Shown here one piece after another: positions 61,922 through 64,000 of a stretch of DNA of 64,000 nucleotides (positions are counted from its first letter, which is position 1; each line of letters begins with the position of its first letter). The notes beneath the pieces are model-generated. The model did not search any database, was not told the DNA's origin, and saw nothing but the letters and a program-made list of their open reading frames with translations. The DNA comes from Sorangium cellulosum (GTDB lineage: Bacteria > Myxococcota_A > Polyangia > Polyangiales > Polyangiaceae), in NCBI RefSeq assembly GCF_002950945.1, contig NZ_CP012673.1, forward strand, positions 12,019,501-12,083,500. Direction: 5' to 3'. The position numbers and the translations under genes were made by a program.

Positions 61922-63224
61922 GCAGCTGCTCGACGGCGACCACACCTACCCCGTCGGCGATCTCTCGGGCGTCGCCGCGAAGATCCTCGAGAAGCGCGCC
62001 GCGATCCTCGACGCGGCGGCGAGGCACCGGACTCCGCTCTACCTGTTCGACGGCCGCGGCTTCGCCGAGGCGCTCGCCGCGTTCTCGCGCGCCTTCGACG
62101 AGCACGTGCGCGGGCACCGGCCGTTCTATGCGGTCAAATCGAACCACCACCCCCATGTCGTGGAGGGGGCGGTCCGGGCGGGTTACGGGCTCGACGTCTC
62201 CAGCGGGCGCGAGCTCCGGCAGGCCCTGCAGCACGACGGCTGCTCGATCCTGTTCAGCGGGCCGGCCAAGACCGAGGAGGACCTGGAGCTCGCCGTCGCC
62301 CACGCGGACCGGACGCTCGTCCACCTCGACAGCTTCCGCGAGCTCGAGCGCCTCGGCCGGGTGACGTCGCGGCTCGGCCGGCCGATCCGGGCCGGCGTCC
62401 GCGTCTCGACCGCACACCACGGCGCCTGGTCCAAGTTCGGCATCCCGCTCGGCGAGCTCGCGCGCTGCTTCCGGGAGGCGCAGCAACACCCGCTCGTCGA
62501 CCTCCAGGGGATCCAGCTCCACCTGAGCTGGAACCGCGACGCGAGCCCGTACCGGCGCATCATCGAGGACCTGGGGCGCTGCCTCGCGCACGATCTGACC
62601 GCCGAGCAGCGCGCGCGCCTCCGGTTCATCGACGTCGGCGGCGGCTACAGGCCCCACCGGCTGGAGGGCTACTACCCCACGGACCACCCGCTCGGCCAGG
62701 TGATCAGCGCGGCCGACGCACACTTCGGCGAAGACACCGAGTTCGTCCATCCTTATTACATCAAGGACTCCATCCCGGTCGACGAATACGCGCGGGAGAT
62801 CGGGGCCGCGATCGATGACCATCTCAGGCCGATCGTCGACTGCGTTTATTACACCGAGCCGGGGAGGATCGTCTCGACGTATGCCATGCACATCGCGCTC
62901 ACCGTCGTGGACAAGAAGCGCGACGACCTGGTGATCGTCGACGGCGGCATCAACATGGTCGGCTGGGAGAAGTACCTCCAGATCTACTGCCCGGTCGTCA
63001 ACGTCACGCGCCCGGCGGATCGCGAGATCCCGGTCCGCATCGGCGGCTCGCTCTGCGACTGCGAGGACGTGTGGGGGCTCCGCTGTTATGCCGAGGCGAT
63101 CGAGGAGGGCGACGTGCTGGTCGTCCCCTTCCAGGGCGCCTACACGTTCAGCGTCGCGCAGGAGTTCATCCGGCCGATCCCCGCGGTGTGCAGGCTCGAC
63201 GAGCCCGATGACGGGCCCCGGTAA
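61881..63224 (+). CDS. PLP-dependent decarboxylase (DAP/ornithine group IV fold)
   Basis: This 447-residue enzyme has the alanine-racemase-like barrel with the PLP lysine in PFYAVKSNHHPHVV, GYGLDVSSGREL, the substrate-side histidine in GIQLHLSWN and phosphate-binding FIDVGGGYRP. The C-terminal beta domain has YYTEPGRIV and the catalytic-cysteine motif GSLCDCEDVWG. It is similar in build to diaminopimelate and related amino-acid decarboxylases that serve as biosynthetic modules beside ATP-grasp or siderophore enzymes. The start MIVKEFAAKRR lies 41 bases inside the ATP-grasp gene, so it is translationally coupled. It probably supplies or processes an amine building block of the pathway. Confidence 0.88.
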   Translation: MIVKEFAAKRRRVEQLLDGDHTYPVGDLSGVAAKILEKRAAILDAAARHRTPLYLFDGRGFAEALAAFSRAFDEHVRGHRPFYAVKSNHHPHVVEGAVRAGYGLDVSSGRELRQALQHDGCSILFSGPAKTEEDLELAVAHADRTLVHLDSFRELERLGRVTSRLGRPIRAGVRVSTAHHGAWSKFGIPLGELARCFREAQQHPLVDLQGIQLHLSWNRDASPYRRIIEDLGRCLAHDLTAEQRARLRFIDVGGGYRPHRLEGYYPTDHPLGQVISAADAHFGEDTEFVHPYYIKDSIPVDEYAREIGAAIDDHLRPIVDCVYYTEPGRIVSTYAMHIALTVVDKKRDDLVIVDGGINMVGWEKYLQIYCPVVNVTRPADREIPVRIGGSLCDCEDVWGLRCYAEAIEEGDVLVVPFQGAYTFSVAQEFIRPIPAVCRLDEPDDGPR

Positions 63225-63251
63225 GGCCCCCCGGGCTCGCCGCGGAGGAGG

Positions 63252-63602
63252 TCACTTCAGGGGGAACCAGACGGACTCGTAACGGACGGTGACCTCCTCG
63301 CCTTTCGCGATGTCGCGCAGGGCGACGACCTCCAGCTCTCTCGAGTCCAGGTGCCTGACGAGCCGCGCGTTCGGGTCGGACGTGTGGTTGTACAACATGC
63401 CGAAGCCGGTCGCGATCGCCACCGCGTCCTCGCCCCAGAGGAAGTAGTACTCATGGAGCGACGTCCTCTCGAGCAGCTCCCACTGGGGGTCCGGGAGCAC
63501 GATCACCGGCGTGCGCTCGACCGTCTCGCCCTGCGCGATGGGGGCGCGCGCGAAGACGCCGAGGCCTCTGCCTTCGCTTGAACCGATGCTGAGCTTCGTC
63601 AT
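63252..63602 (-). CDS. Minimal SET-domain protein
   Basis: This 116-residue protein is a compact SET domain: GRGLGVFARAPIAQGETVER, YNHTSDPNARLVRHLDSREL (the N-H pseudoknot motif) and VVALRDIAKGEEVTVRYE (the catalytic-tyrosine segment). SET proteins methylate lysines using SAM. Post-SET and zinc domains are absent, as in many bacterial examples, whose targets are unknown. It converges on the decarboxylase gene with a 27-base gap and is preceded on its own strand, nine bases away, by the partial gene at the window edge. Confidence 0.88.
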   Translation of the reverse strand: MTKLSIGSSEGRGLGVFARAPIAQGETVERTPVIVLPDPQWELLERTSLHEYYFLWGEDAVAIATGFGMLYNHTSDPNARLVRHLDSRELEVVALRDIAKGEEVTVRYESVWFPLK

Positions 63603-63611
63603 GACGCGGCC

Positions 63612-64000
63612 TCAATCGGGGGTGTGCAAGGGGGCCAGCCGGCCGATCCAGGTCGTCGCCTCGTCCACGGCCATGCTGGCGAGCGCCGGGTCGAGCCGCA
63701 CGCCCGCGCGCGCGAGCGTGCCGAGGTCGTGCAGCCGCGCGAGCGCGGCGTGGGCCTCGACGGGCAGCTCGCCCGCCGGCACGAGCTCACGGTACACGAC
63801 CGCGACCAGGGCGGCGTGCGACTCGGGCGCCGGCCCCTCCAGCATGCCCGAGATCGCCTCGGCGAGCGCCTCGTAGGCCGCACGCGCCGCGTCCGCGGCG
63901 AACCCGGCGTCCAGCACCACCCGCGCGAGCCGGAGCCGGTCCTCCGCCGCCCGCTGCGCGGCCTTCGCCCTGGAGACCTCCGCCGGCGGGCCCGCCCGCA
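63612..64000 (-). CDS. C-terminal part of an unidentified protein, cut by window edge
   Basis: The frame is open from the window edge to its stop. The visible 129 residues are helical and Ala-rich: AAEDRLRLARVVLDAGFAAD, AYEALAEAISGMLEGPAPES, RELVPAGELPVEAHAALARL and DEATTWIGRL. The packing resembles HEPN-like helical bundles found at the ends of helicases and nucleotidyltransferase partners, but this is not secure. An internal GTG at 63920 could make a 102-residue protein, yet the frame clearly continues upstream with the same character. Spacing to the SET gene (nine bases) suggests one operon. Confidence 0.65.
   Translation of the reverse strand, partial: RAGPPAEVSRAKAAQRAAEDRLRLARVVLDAGFAADAARAAYEALAEAISGMLEGPAPESHAALVAVVYRELVPAGELPVEAHAALARLHDLGTLARAGVRLDPALASMAVDEATTWIGRLAPLHTPD

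Noticed and set aside
1..64000. tRNA or rRNA genes
   Set aside because: No cloverleaf with a GTTCGA-type T-arm and CCA-proximal stem, and no rRNA-like conserved segment, was noticed on either strand; a covariance-model search was not possible.

Overview
The window looks like a chromosomal segment from a large-genome myxobacterium of the Sorangium/Polyangiales type. This rests on very high GC content, long Ala/Pro/Arg-biased genes, many lipoproteins, a Hanks-type kinase with a Pro/Ala tail, an ECF sigma/FecR operon, PEGA and SUMF1 proteins, and a cysteine-rich MXAN_6577-like protein. The taxonomic call is inference; no rRNA or tRNA gene was seen.

Region 1 (1-7.3 kb) is a mobile or conflict region. 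It holds a partial large serine recombinase, a 5'-truncated RHS polymorphic-toxin protein with an unrecognised C-terminal tip, and two tandem paralogous immunity-like genes. The second immunity gene carries a remnant of a toxin 3' end in front of it.

Region 2 (7.4-20.5 kb) contains a giant exported protein with a probable C-terminal beta-barrel, split from its signal peptide by a frameshift in an 8-base homopolymer. Next come a Uma2-type PD-(D/E)XK protein, an array of seven dyad repeats about 43 bp apart, and the wreck of a Septu-like (AAA ATPase + HNH) defence pair. The region ends with a 1843-residue NACHT - HEAT-repeat - metallophosphoesterase protein. That protein is the best candidate here for an undescribed defence system.

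Region 3 (20.5-32.2 kb) has a LytS/LytTR two-component pair with 41-bp promoter repeats, small exported proteins, a kinase - PEGA - SUMF1 operon, a membrane-linked phosphoesterase, an AlkB pseudogene, a secreted aldose 1-epimerase and a Gfo/Idh/MocA oxidoreductase.

Region 4 (32.4-46.4 kb) has a frameshifted PIN toxin with a small partner and two convergent carotenoid-cleavage-oxygenase paralogues next to a divergent TetR regulator. A racemase-like protein, a methyltransferase, a dienelactone hydrolase, an acidic lipoprotein, an ECF sigma/FecR/exported-protein operon, a Cys-rich lipoprotein, a DUF3072 repeat protein and an RsbQ-like hydrolase follow.

Region 5 (46.4-64 kb) has a two-gene locus built around a protein with two PgsC/CapC-like membrane domains, an S53 (sedolisin) peptidase, a CHASE2-type sensor with a degenerate kinase core, and an Rpn-like PD-(D/E)XK protein. 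It ends with a tightly overlapping Ntn-hydrolase - ATP-grasp - PLP-decarboxylase operon that looks like a small biosynthetic unit, followed by a minimal SET-domain protein and a partial gene. All functions are read from sequence motifs; no database search was run.
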